Shown here: positions 24,044-33,000 of the stretch, in pieces
Layout: the number at the start of each line of letters is the position of its first letter
Numbering within the stretch: the stretch's first letter is position 1
The notes under the pieces: model-generated
Told to the model about the DNA's origin: nothing
The model's input: the letters and a program-made list of their open reading frames with translations, nothing else
Database searches by the model: none
Assembly (NCBI RefSeq): GCF_900107285.1
Contig: NZ_FNPK01000022.1
Coordinates: 1-45,190 of the forward strand
Direction of reading: 5' to 3'
DNA length: 45,190 bases
Source: Acinetobacter kyonggiensis
GTDB taxonomy: Bacteria > Pseudomonadota > Gammaproteobacteria > Pseudomonadales > Moraxellaceae
Made by a program: the position numbers and the translations under genes

Positions 24044-24487
24044 ATGCTATTGGGATTCAAGCGGGCCAAGATTCTAAGCTATCACGCCAAAAGCCGAACG
24101 GCAAAAGTGCATATCCACGGCATGACGGATGGGGCAAGTGAAGGCTTGACCGCTACATTTGCGTATCCAGTCGGTGACAGTGACAAGGATACTGAGCGGG
24201 AAATTTTAGCTGGGGAAGATGTGTATGTTTTCTTTGAAAATGGCGAAGAGTCCCGCCCAGTGATTGCCTTCTTCAGCAGTCATGGAGAAAACGCAGTCAT
24301 AGATACACGCCGTATACGTCAAGAAAATATTGAATTACTGGCACGAAGCAAGATTACAGCCAAAGCCAAAGTGATTGACGTTGAAGGGAGTGAAACCGTC
24401 AATATCCATGGCGCGGTACAGATCAATCTGACGTCAGAGGCGAAAGTCAGCATTTCAGCACCTCAGATCAGTATGAACGGAATGTAG
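24044..24487 (+). CDS. Baseplate spike (gpV/gp5-like)
   Basis: The 147-residue protein begins with an OB-fold-like part (AKVHIHGMTDGASEGLTATF, AGEDVYVFFENGEESRPVIA). It continues into short beta repeats typical of a triple-stranded beta-helix (ITAKAKVIDVEGSETVNIHG, VQINLTSEAKVSISAPQ). This is the architecture of puncturing spikes of contractile tails. It is short, like gpV of P2. No lysozyme domain. Followed by 4 nt and a methionine-rich partner gene. Confidence 0.7.
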   Translation: MLLGFKRAKILSYHAKSRTAKVHIHGMTDGASEGLTATFAYPVGDSDKDTEREILAGEDVYVFFENGEESRPVIAFFSSHGENAVIDTRRIRQENIELLARSKITAKAKVIDVEGSETVNIHGAVQINLTSEAKVSISAPQISMNGM

Positions 24488-24491
24488 TACT

Positions 24492-25469
24492 ATGGCTCAA
24501 TTCTGCATTTCATTTCCACCACCGTCATATCAAGAACTTTTTGACCAAATTAAGCATTTAAAACCTGATTTTTCCAAGCTTAAAAATCTAATTCCCCTGA
24601 TTGGCCTACCTATTCCAATCTATATTGATATCAGCCAATACTCGAATGAAATCTCGCAAATGATCCAGTATTGGCAGAGCAGGCTATCAGTCAAAACGCT
24701 GATGGCGATGATTCGGCCAATGGCCAGCCTGCTGGGGCAAAGCTTGGCGGATTTGCTGCCTAAAATTCCATTCCTAAATATCAGTATTATTGAATTGATG
24801 GAAATGGATGCAAATGTGCTTAAGCAGAGGGTAAAAGATGCTTTAGATCGGTATGGCCAAGCATTTTTAGATGCATTGTCCGCCTTTTTGCCGCTACCGA
24901 TCTATTTTGGCTTGAGCATCCCGTCATTTGAAATCAATGCAATGATCAAAGCACTTTATAATATGTGTACCAGTGGTCTGATGGAATTGGTCACGAATCT
25001 GATTGATCAGGTGCTGAGTAAGCTTAAAATTAATGCTGTTTTAACCTTACCTAAATTGCCGACGTTAAAAGAACTGCAAACCATGATCATAGAGATGATC
25101 AAGGCAAAGGCTGAAGCGATTGCAGGGCAAGTCATAGATGCTTTTACAAATGAGTTTGAAGCCATTCAGCATGCAATGCAGATTTTGAAAATGGATATAA
25201 ATGCCATATTTGCAATGATCCAGTTTCCGCAGCTTCCAGCAATGAAATTCCCTTCACCCTTTTACCCTGATTTCAGCTGCTTAGCATTTGAGCTACGTGA
25301 AGCAATGCAAATGTACATGCAGGCCATGATGATGGCTGTTATGGAGAAAATTGTCAGCTTTGTAAAAGCTGTTTTAAGTATTTTAAATATCCAATTCCCC
25401 AGCATCTGTATTGATATACCAGACAAACTGGACATTCCAGACAATCCGAATGGAACTGAATATTTTTAA
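24492..25469 (+). CDS. Methionine-rich helical tail protein
   Basis: The 325-residue protein is almost all helix and unusually rich in Met, Leu, Ile and Pro (LREAMQMYMQAMMMAVMEKI, FPQLPAMKFPSPFYPDF). Long amphipathic or hydrophobic helices alternate with LPxLP turns. Such composition suits a membrane-active injected or tape-measure-like protein, although it is much shorter than usual tape measures. No other tape measure candidate is in the window, so the true one may lie outside. It is co-transcribed with the spike. Confidence 0.5.
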   Translation: MAQFCISFPPPSYQELFDQIKHLKPDFSKLKNLIPLIGLPIPIYIDISQYSNEISQMIQYWQSRLSVKTLMAMIRPMASLLGQSLADLLPKIPFLNISIIELMEMDANVLKQRVKDALDRYGQAFLDALSAFLPLPIYFGLSIPSFEINAMIKALYNMCTSGLMELVTNLIDQVLSKLKINAVLTLPKLPTLKELQTMIIEMIKAKAEAIAGQVIDAFTNEFEAIQHAMQILKMDINAIFAMIQFPQLPAMKFPSPFYPDFSCLAFELREAMQMYMQAMMMAVMEKIVSFVKAVLSILNIQFPSICIDIPDKLDIPDNPNGTEYF

Positions 25470-25492
25470 GCAGGCTTGGTTCAGCCAGAATC
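25450..25492 (+). promoter_or_regulatory. ATGGAAC variant element, copy 12
   Basis: ATGGAAC at 25450-25456, inside the last codons of the previous gene, 72 bp before the portal ATG. One mismatch to the consensus; box AGAATC at 25487-25492. Confidence 0.5.
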
Positions 25493-25521
25493 GATACTAA
25501 TTTTAGAATCATGGCTTCGGT

Positions 25522-27057
25522 ATGGCTGCTTCAGATATCCTTTCGTTATTGCTTGGACCGAGTGCCAACAGCATTCCTCAACAGCTGGCAAATGATAACC
25601 AAGAAACCATGGTGCAGATGTACGATTCATTTGCGCCATTTTCACTTGGCACCAATTCTACTCCACAGAACCGTAAACGAACCCGCAAAGAAATTTATAC
25701 GAAATGGGAGCAAATGCTTCGTTTTTCGCCAGTAGCTGAAGGTATTGGGATTCATGTCACCGCTGCATTAGGTGGTGATACCCATAATGGCCAGCAAATT
25801 TTCATTACACCAGCTGAGCGCCTGCGCGGTGAAAAAGGTACATCTACCAAAGCGCAACTGGATAAGCTACAAAAACGTATCAAGCCGATGGAAACATTGA
25901 TCAATAGATACATCACTAAGATCTGTTCTGATGGCATTTCTTTCGGTGATGCTTATGCGCGGATCTATGGTAAAAAAAGTAAAGGCGTTACAGATATGCT
26001 TTGTAATGAATTTACCCATCCGCCTCTACTGCAGGCATTTGAGCAGGGAAGTAAAACGGTCGCTTTCTTTGCCTTGAATCCTAAAAACTGGACCAAAACC
26101 ATTACCAAACTGAGTTCAATGCAAATGGTTCGGCTAAAGATGCCCCGTATTGTCAATGTGCCTCAATTTGATTTAGTGGAAACGGGTCTGATTGTGCAAA
26201 TGCTGGAGGGAGATGAACCCGACGATTTGCCGATTCTGCCTGCCATGGTGGGCGGTTCATTCTTGTTTGCAATTGAGAAAGCCTATGACGATGTGATGCT
26301 GTCTTTAACCACTATGAATAGCCAGCAAGTCGCAGATGCAGTCAATCAGATGTTTTTATCCTTAAATATGGCAGGTATGCCAGAAGCGCAACGTGAAGCA
26401 TATAAGCGCGGATTGGAGGGGATGCTGCAAGATCATGAGAAGTTTGTGAAAAATGCGTTGGAAGGTGGCGAAGGCATTTGGAATACCAAATATCACGTAT
26501 TGCCCACATGGGATGAAAAACAAATTCTAAACCCCGTCGGTGACATTAAAGGCCAGCGCAATTCACCCATTAATATTGAAACTTTCATGATTAATGTCCG
26601 TTTGCTAATGGGCGGTTTTGGTCTTGATCCATCCTTAGTGGGTTGGGCAGATATGCTTTCAGGTGGTCTTGGCGATGGAGCTGCGACCTTGACCTATTCA
26701 AGCCAAGTCATGCGCCGTTCTATGTGGATCAGACAGTCAGCAACTCAATTCGTCAATGACATCATGCATCTGGATTGGGGCTATGCATACAATGAACAGT
26801 TTGATCCGTTGGATTACCCTTGGCAGGTTGAATTCTCCAGTAGCCAATCAGCTGCTGTGACTGAAGAAAACAGCAATAAACAGACACAAATGAATACTTC
26901 ATTGTTAAAAATTCAGGTGATTAATTCATTGAAAGAATCAAATTTGAGTGAAGAAACCATGCAGTATCTTTTAGAAAAAGATGCGGGGTTTAATTATGAC
27001 GATGCTAAGCGTGTTGCAGCTGATATTGCATCCACTAGAGAAAGAGAGGTTGAGTAA
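25522..27057 (+). CDS. Portal protein
   Basis: The ATG at 25522 is in frame; another ATG at 25511 opens a different short frame. The 511-residue product has typical portal features: an N-terminal section with KRTRKEIYTKWEQMLRFSPV, which is the FxxYxxm/xxxPxvxxxi type of start, a wing/stem section with ISFGDAYARIYGKKSKG, and a C-terminal helical crown with LLMGGFGLDPSLVGW, YSSQVMRRSMWIRQS and QFVNDIMHLDW. Portals form the dodecameric DNA channel at one vertex and dock the terminase. The gene lies 16 kb from the terminase, unlike the usual adjacent order. Next gene starts 3 nt after its stop. Confidence 0.7.
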   Translation: MAASDILSLLLGPSANSIPQQLANDNQETMVQMYDSFAPFSLGTNSTPQNRKRTRKEIYTKWEQMLRFSPVAEGIGIHVTAALGGDTHNGQQIFITPAERLRGEKGTSTKAQLDKLQKRIKPMETLINRYITKICSDGISFGDAYARIYGKKSKGVTDMLCNEFTHPPLLQAFEQGSKTVAFFALNPKNWTKTITKLSSMQMVRLKMPRIVNVPQFDLVETGLIVQMLEGDEPDDLPILPAMVGGSFLFAIEKAYDDVMLSLTTMNSQQVADAVNQMFLSLNMAGMPEAQREAYKRGLEGMLQDHEKFVKNALEGGEGIWNTKYHVLPTWDEKQILNPVGDIKGQRNSPINIETFMINVRLLMGGFGLDPSLVGWADMLSGGLGDGAATLTYSSQVMRRSMWIRQSATQFVNDIMHLDWGYAYNEQFDPLDYPWQVEFSSSQSAAVTEENSNKQTQMNTSLLKIQVINSLKESNLSEETMQYLLEKDAGFNYDDAKRVAADIASTREREVE

Positions 27058-27060
27058 GCC

Positions 27061-27816
27061 ATGGCTAAATATAATCCTTGGGAAAATGGATCAGCTCAAC
27101 TCAGTACAATTTCGCTTCAAGCAAGTGCAGAGACCTTCACTGGAATGTGGTCAGGCATGTCAGTTGATCAAGCAAAAGTAGAATACAGTAAACTTTATGC
27201 TTTAAGCACCTTATCAACCCTACATTTTGGTGTAAAACTGGAAGCATTTGATCCAAATGGGATCATTGCAAAGACTGAAATAAGTTTAATTAATACTTAT
27301 GATTTAACACATCAGGAAGCTGGACGGTTTAGTGCTTTTGAAAATGGCCAAGATGGTTTTGTTCCTGAAGTTATTGAAACACGTATACCTCTTTTAGATG
27401 AGAGTTATAAATTACCTTGGCTATGTCAAAGCATCGATTTATCTGTGTTAGATGCTCAAAATGACAGTGTTAATATTGGCAGTTTTCAGCTGAATTTTTT
27501 GACAGGTAATAGTTCGGGTGAAATTTCGATTCCATTTATTGAGACTCGAAATGCCGCCATTTTAAATAGTGCTAGAGCTATAAAGGCCATTATGTTTCCA
27601 GATGGGGTAGACGGTGGTACTCAGGCTTTACCCAAAGACTATTTAATGCGTATGACGATTTATATTTATGACAAGCACAGCTATTCAACAAGAGTGTTTG
27701 AAATTCAGCATCTGGTCGCCCTACAGACAGGCAGTATCCCGCTTGATGCGACTAATCGAGGTGGTGTTGGGATCGTCACGCTTAATTTTATAAAAATGTT
27801 TCCAATGCTGGAGTGA
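27061..27816 (+). CDS. Portal-linked structural protein, 251 aa
   Basis: The protein is beta-rich with repeated hydrophobic strands (KTEISLINTYDLTHQEAGRF, VNIGSFQLNFLTGNSSGEIS) and a C-terminal VGIVTLNFIKMFPM. It resembles a tail-tube or head-completion fold by look only. Starts 3 nt after the portal, so likely made with it. Followed directly by the next TTGGAAC element. Confidence 0.5.
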   Translation: MAKYNPWENGSAQLSTISLQASAETFTGMWSGMSVDQAKVEYSKLYALSTLSTLHFGVKLEAFDPNGIIAKTEISLINTYDLTHQEAGRFSAFENGQDGFVPEVIETRIPLLDESYKLPWLCQSIDLSVLDAQNDSVNIGSFQLNFLTGNSSGEISIPFIETRNAAILNSARAIKAIMFPDGVDGGTQALPKDYLMRMTIYIYDKHSYSTRVFEIQHLVALQTGSIPLDATNRGGVGIVTLNFIKMFPMLE

Positions 27817-27859
27817 TTGGAACAGTTTAAATTGGCTCAATTCCTAAAGTGACAAAATT
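27817..27859 (+). promoter_or_regulatory. TTGGAAC-N30-AAAATT element, copy 13
   Basis: TTGGAAC at 27817-27823 begins right after the stop of the gene before; AAAATT at 27854-27859; 74 bp to the DarA-like ATG. A leader hairpin starts at the last base of the box. Confidence 0.7.
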
Positions 27860-27889
27860 GCCTCAAGTATAAAAAGTTGAGGCATTTTT
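27859..27889 (+). terminator. Leader terminator nested after the promoter-like element
   Basis: TGCCTCAA (27859-27866) pairs perfectly with TTGAGGCA (27877-27884), then five T, one base before the ATG at 27891. The GAGG in the 3' arm is the ribosome site candidate. Confidence 0.75.
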
Positions 27890-27890
27890 A

Positions 27891-29642
27891 ATGCGTAATA
27901 TTGATATTTTCAAACAGCATTGGGCACCGCACCAATCCCGTACCGTTACAGGCTTTGACTCAGTTGTAAACAGTGGAACGTGTTCAATTGGCATCATTCA
28001 AGGCACGTACCGGACTTTGAATGCAATTGTGACTGAAACAGCCACAGAGGATGATCAATGGCGTATTGTGAATTTAAAAGGCCATAAAGGTGATATTGCA
28101 GCGTTTGACTCAGTTGCTGTTTTGGGCGCCATCGATGATACGCAGGCTTCATCATTGGCAGTACTGCAGTTTGGCCGCATATTCGATTTTGATTCAGCTG
28201 TAGACAGCGTGCTTGAAACCAATCCGCAAGGCCTTATGCGCTACTTAGCAGTACCGCACTACCATAAAAATGAGAACATCATTCCGGAATGGCAGTTGTC
28301 GCAACTACAGGATGTAGTTTCCGCAACAGTACCGGGCTGGGACGGAATTAACTTAACTTCTCATGAAGGTCAAACGGCCCATTTAATGCTAGATATGCAA
28401 CGTCATGATGACCATGGTGGACTGCTTCAGGAGTTTGACGGATTAGTGCCGCTGCTGGAGTCTATTGGGGCTGTGTATGCAGAGTTTGATTCAATCATTG
28501 TTGAATACCAGTATTTAGAAAAGCTGATGGGCATGCTGCACAAAGTCATGCAGAGCACTTCAAAAGGCGGTGTAAAAATTCTGAATGTTGAACAGAGTGA
28601 AAAGCCGTTTAAGCATAAAAAAGTGCTGAATATCGCCGTTTCCTATAATTTTGAAGACGGTCAAAGCATCACAATTCTATTTCACCATCCTGACCGTGAA
28701 GCTAAAAAGATTGCACCGCAGGATACGCTGATTTCATGGAAGATCCTCATGAATAGCCGTGATATTACTGGTGCAGTACAACCAAACCAAGGTGAAGGCA
28801 TTGCAATGCCAGTTTTGGCTGGTCGTATCATGAAATTGGTCAATCAGAACAGTGCTCGCTTTAAACGGACACAAGCTAAAAAAGCTGAAAATGTACAAGC
28901 CTTAGCGGATGCAGAGCAGCGCCTGACTGATAAGCAGGGTCAAAAAGCAGCGCTTGAAGCTGAAATTCAGGGGCTATTGAATCAACTTGATGAACATCAG
29001 ACTCAGCAATCAGAACAACAAAATGTAGAGCAAGCTTCTCAGAATGAGAATATTCCTGCTGAACCTGCTGAACCTGCTGAACCTGCTGAACCTGCTGAAC
29101 CTGCTGAACCTGCTGAACCTGCTGAACCTGCTGAACCTGCTGAACCTGCTGAACCTGCTGAACCTGCTGAACCTGCTGAACCTGCTAAGATATATCCGCC
29201 TATTGAGGATTTAGGCGAAGGCTATTATCAAGCTTTCAAGAATGATAAAAAAATTGATTCTTGGACTGCACATGTGAATACAAGTGGTGAATGGGAAGTA
29301 TCAGCCAATAATGCTCAGTCTCGGGCATGGAATCGTGGATTTGGTGCACCGAGATTCTTTAATACGATTGAGGAAATGATTGCAAAATATCCTGCCTTTG
29401 CAGAGCTTCCTGAAATGATTGGATCATTGGATGCCAGTAATGATAATTCTGCTGATTCAGATGACGCTGATTATTTAAATAAAATTATTAAAGGCGAGGT
29501 GGATTTCACCAAAGCAAACGAAATTGAAACGCAGCTTGAAGAAATAGGAAACCGTCTACCAGCTGATTTAAGTGATTTGTTTGAACAAGCAGTTTCATCT
29601 TATTCAGTCTACCAAGTTGGCCAAGCATCAAAAATTCACTGA
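27891..29642 (+). CDS. DarA-like polyvalent anti-restriction protein
   Basis: The 583-residue protein has FDSV at 22-25 and 72-75, FDSA at 100-103 and FDSI at 199-202. Next comes a region at about 215-335 (VLNIAVSYNFEDGQSITILF, DTLISWKILMNSRDITGAVQ) that matches what I recall of the N-terminal domain of DarA, the phage P1 defence-against-restriction protein. Such proteins are carried in the head and injected with DNA to protect it from type I restriction. A coiled coil (330-380), a Glu-Pro-Ala repeat (391-432) and a small C-terminal domain follow. It is placed next to a DdrB-like protein, as in P1-type modules. Confidence 0.72.
   Translation: MRNIDIFKQHWAPHQSRTVTGFDSVVNSGTCSIGIIQGTYRTLNAIVTETATEDDQWRIVNLKGHKGDIAAFDSVAVLGAIDDTQASSLAVLQFGRIFDFDSAVDSVLETNPQGLMRYLAVPHYHKNENIIPEWQLSQLQDVVSATVPGWDGINLTSHEGQTAHLMLDMQRHDDHGGLLQEFDGLVPLLESIGAVYAEFDSIIVEYQYLEKLMGMLHKVMQSTSKGGVKILNVEQSEKPFKHKKVLNIAVSYNFEDGQSITILFHHPDREAKKIAPQDTLISWKILMNSRDITGAVQPNQGEGIAMPVLAGRIMKLVNQNSARFKRTQAKKAENVQALADAEQRLTDKQGQKAALEAEIQGLLNQLDEHQTQQSEQQNVEQASQNENIPAEPAEPAEPAEPAEPAEPAEPAEPAEPAEPAEPAEPAEPAEPAKIYPPIEDLGEGYYQAFKNDKKIDSWTAHVNTSGEWEVSANNAQSRAWNRGFGAPRFFNTIEEMIAKYPAFAELPEMIGSLDASNDNSADSDDADYLNKIIKGEVDFTKANEIETQLEEIGNRLPADLSDLFEQAVSSYSVYQVGQASKIH
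29061..29186 (+). repeat. Nonanucleotide tandem repeat GAACCTGCT x14
   Basis: Fourteen perfect 9-nt units encode Glu-Pro-Ala repeats, a flexible rod between the DarA-like part and the C-terminal domain. Unit length keeps the reading frame, so slippage changes only linker length. Perfect copies imply recent expansion. Confidence 0.97.
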
Positions 29643-29651
29643 TAGGAAAAT

Positions 29652-29972
29652 ATGACGATGGATGCAATGGAAAAACTAAAGCTGACTAGAGAGCTGCGCC
29701 AGCTGGTAGATGTAATTCCAGTTCAGAAAGGCATGGAAAAGCTTCATAGTACAAAACGCCTGCGTGAACTGATTGAGCTTTTAAGTGGAAAGGTAGCAGA
29801 AGCTGTAAACGAACTGTATCAGTCTATTATTGACGGCAAGGCAGAAGCATCTGTTGAACTGTTGATGAAGGTACGGGCTGAAGCGGAAAAAAACCTGCAA
29901 GATCCTTTGCTGATTGATGCGGTCAATGTACTGATTGTTCAAGTGAACGAGATGGTTGGAACAGCGGATTAA
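29652..29972 (+). CDS. Small helical protein between the polyvalent genes
   Basis: The 106-residue product is all helix with charged amphipathic segments (LRELIELLSGKVAEAVNELY), and two similar starts (MEKLKLTRELRQLVDVIPVQ and MEKLHSTKRLRELIELL), which looks like a short internal duplication. Starts 9 nt after the DarA-like gene. It may be a chaperone or packaging partner of the two large proteins. The next TTGGAAC element lies inside its last codons. Confidence 0.55.
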   Translation: MTMDAMEKLKLTRELRQLVDVIPVQKGMEKLHSTKRLRELIELLSGKVAEAVNELYQSIIDGKAEASVELLMKVRAEAEKNLQDPLLIDAVNVLIVQVNEMVGTAD

Positions 29973-29998
29973 GTAGCCGTACCGTATCTTTCAAAATA
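29956..29998 (+). promoter_or_regulatory. TTGGAAC-N30-AAAATA element, copy 14
   Basis: TTGGAAC at 29956-29962, overlapping coding sequence, and AAAATA at 29993-29998, exact spacing; 75 bp to the ATG at 30031. A leader hairpin starts at the last base of the box. Confidence 0.72.
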
Positions 29999-30021
29999 GC
30001 CCAATTAAGGGCTGTTTTTTT
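29998..30021 (+). terminator. Leader terminator nested after the promoter-like element
   Basis: AGCCC (29998-30002) pairs with GGGCT (30009-30013), followed by G and seven T. Only 5 bp, the weakest of the four leader hairpins. Confidence 0.6.
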
Positions 30022-30030
30022 GAGTGTGTG

Positions 30031-33000
30031 ATGAGTGATTTTGCAAAAATTGACAGTATTCAGAATGAATCTGAAGTGTTAAAAACCATCGATGAGCTAA
30101 TTTATAAAATTGAGAATAATGAGATTGTTGAATGGGACAGTGAACAAGCTGAAAAGCAGTACCGTGAATATTTATCCAATCTCGATAAATACGATGGTAA
30201 ATCGATTGCAGCATCAAAAGCTTATTTTAATGACTATCTGAATGGAAAATTGGTAAAAACAAAAATTGGACTGGTCCGTATTAATTCCAAATCAAGAGGC
30301 AAGGTTCATGACCGGATGCGAGATATTAAGTATCTCGCAATTCCATATATTCCTGAAGTATTGATGACTGGGGATGTGAGTGAGTTAGTACCATTAAATA
30401 AAGAGCGTACTGATAGCGTAGAAGGGTATTATAATTTTGAAAAGTCAAAGCAGCTGAATGATTACACGCTAAATATTACGTTGAAAGTGGCTTTAGATTC
30501 TGAAGGGCATTTATTATATTATTTAGGCGCATCAAAAGAAAAAAGCCAACTTACACCTATCTCACAGGTCGTTAACCCCATAGGCTTGGAAGCTGGCTTT
30601 GATTCTATTCAATCACGATATGAAGACGAAATCAATATTGATGTACAAGTTTTAGACAAAGATGGCAATGTCCTATCTCAAGCGAATGCCTTGAAAGCAT
30701 TATTAAAAAAATACGGTATTAATAATATTGTAAAAGGCCGTACCAATAAGGTTAAAACGGCAAAAGGAACTCAGGTTTCAACCGTATTTGCATTACTCGA
30801 GTCAGATGAAATCATTGCTTCACATACTTCTACAGGTGCCGAAAATCCTAATTTTCCTCAAGAGCTGCAGCCACGCGACCGCAGCCGTGAATCATCACAG
30901 GCTTGGGTTCAAAAAACCTCAAATGGATTAGATCCTGAAAGTCTTGGCCGTTCTGGTCGTGCTGATACTGGTGCTCCAATTGTGGGGGATGATTTGGTAG
31001 TTGAGTCCGGCAATGGACGCATCATGGCCATACAGCTGGCATATGAGCGTGGGCAAGCTGAAGAATACCGTGAATGGCTGATTGAAGAAGCTGAATATTT
31101 TGGTTTTTCAGCTGATCAGGTTGAAAATTTCACAGCACCTATTTTGGTACGTATCCGAACTTCTGAAGTAGATCGGGTTCAATTCACGGTAGAAGCCAAT
31201 CAAGACGATAAACTCTCATTCAGTGCTACTGAGCGCGCTCGATCTGATGCCAAGCGTTTGGATGAAAACCTATTGGCTTTATTTACTCCTGGTGATGATG
31301 GGGATTTACTGACTGCAGGCAATCAGAAGTTTATACAAGGCTTTTTGAAATCAATTGGCGATACAGAAGCAGCGCAGTACCTCACTACAGAGGGTAAGCC
31401 AACTCAGGCCCTTGTAACACGGATCAAAGCAGCTATTTTCAGTAAGGCCTATAACGATGACCGGTTGCTGGAAATGATGGCGGACCAAACAAAACCAGAT
31501 CTGCAGAATATGCTGAATGCCTTAGGTGCAGCAGCACCCAAGTTTATCGAAGCTCAAGCCGTTAGCCGTGGTGATATTCAGGATGTCTCCAGCTCAATTG
31601 TAGACGGTATAGAGCAGGCGCTAGATAAACGTGTTGCCAATGCCATTATCGATGCGGCAAATACGATTATAGCTGCAAAGAGAAATGACCAAGATATTAC
31701 AGAGTTTGTTCAGCAACAGGGTTTATTTGGCGACTTGGGAGAGGGTGTCCCAGAACTGGCTGTATTCCTGTCCAAGAATAGTCGAAGTGCTAAAAAGATG
31801 AGTTTACTCTTTAAGGCAATGGCGGAATTTGCGGAAAAACAGGCTTTAGATCAGCTGAATATAGGACTGTTTGGTGAACCTGAGCCAGTCAGTATTCAAG
31901 ATGCAATCAATTATGCAGTATCAGTGATCAATGAAAACTATAGTGATAATGCCACGATTAGTATGTTTGATTCAGCCAATGATTCATTTACGCTGATTGA
32001 TAAACATGCCCATCAAGCTGCCACTTCACCCTACAATCGTGCCAAGTTGCCTAATCAGGATAGTCTGATTGCTGGTGATTACAGTAAAGGTGCCGTGAAG
32101 ATTGGTGAACTGGATATCGCAATTGAAAATCCAGCAGACTCCATCCGCTCAGGTACTGATCCTAGCGGTAAAGAATGGCAAGTCAAAATGCAGCATCATT
32201 ATGGCTACATTGAAAATACAATGGGTGCCGATGGCGATGAAATTGATGTATTTGTTAAAAATCACTTAGATTCAGATCCAGAGCATGCCTATATAATCCG
32301 TCAATTGGCTTCAGATGGCACTTTTGATGAGCATAAAATCGTTATTGGCGCTGAAACTGAGGATGAAGCTAAAGAGATTTACCATTCAAACTTTGAAGCG
32401 GGCTGGCAAGGCTTTGGAAGTATTGAGCGGATTGCTATGGCGGATCTACCAGCGAAATTTCAGCATACATGGTCTGAGTTTGACTCTATTGACAGTATTG
32501 TGACGAAAGACAATGTACTGGATGTGATTGATCAATTGATTGATGTTTTCGACCATTTGGGCGTCCAAGAAAATCAGCCTAAAACTGTATTGGAAAAGAT
32601 GGCAGTTAAACTTACACGGTTAGAAGATGAATTTAACACCATATTTGCCGATCAGCCCTTTATGGGGCATGGGGGAACGCCGTTTGTTGATAATTCCAAA
32701 GGCCGACAGATGAGGCGTAATCATGAGAAACGTCAGGAGCGTTTACAAGCCAAGCAAAAAGAAATTGAGCAGCAAAAAGACAAAATTCAGCAAATGGAAT
32801 GGCGAATTGCTGGTCGTAATACACAGACCAAAAAGAGTGCAAAGTTTATCGAAAAAAATCCAATTCATTTAGGATTATTTGAATTGGAAAAACAGGGACT
32901 CGTAAAGCAATGGAAACGTAATCCGCAGTATTTCTTTGTCAATGGTTTGGATAAGGTGGCATTGGCAACTTTTAACGGCAAGATAGGTTTAGCCAATCGT

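Noticed and set aside
25511..25735. Alternative + strand ORF starting 11 nt before the portal ATG
   Set aside because: It runs out of frame through the portal gene; the portal frame has clear family features.
17953..29186. Tandem repeats as CRISPR array or phase-variable switch
   Set aside because: No spacers; unit lengths of 6 and 9 nt preserve the frame, so they cannot switch genes on and off.
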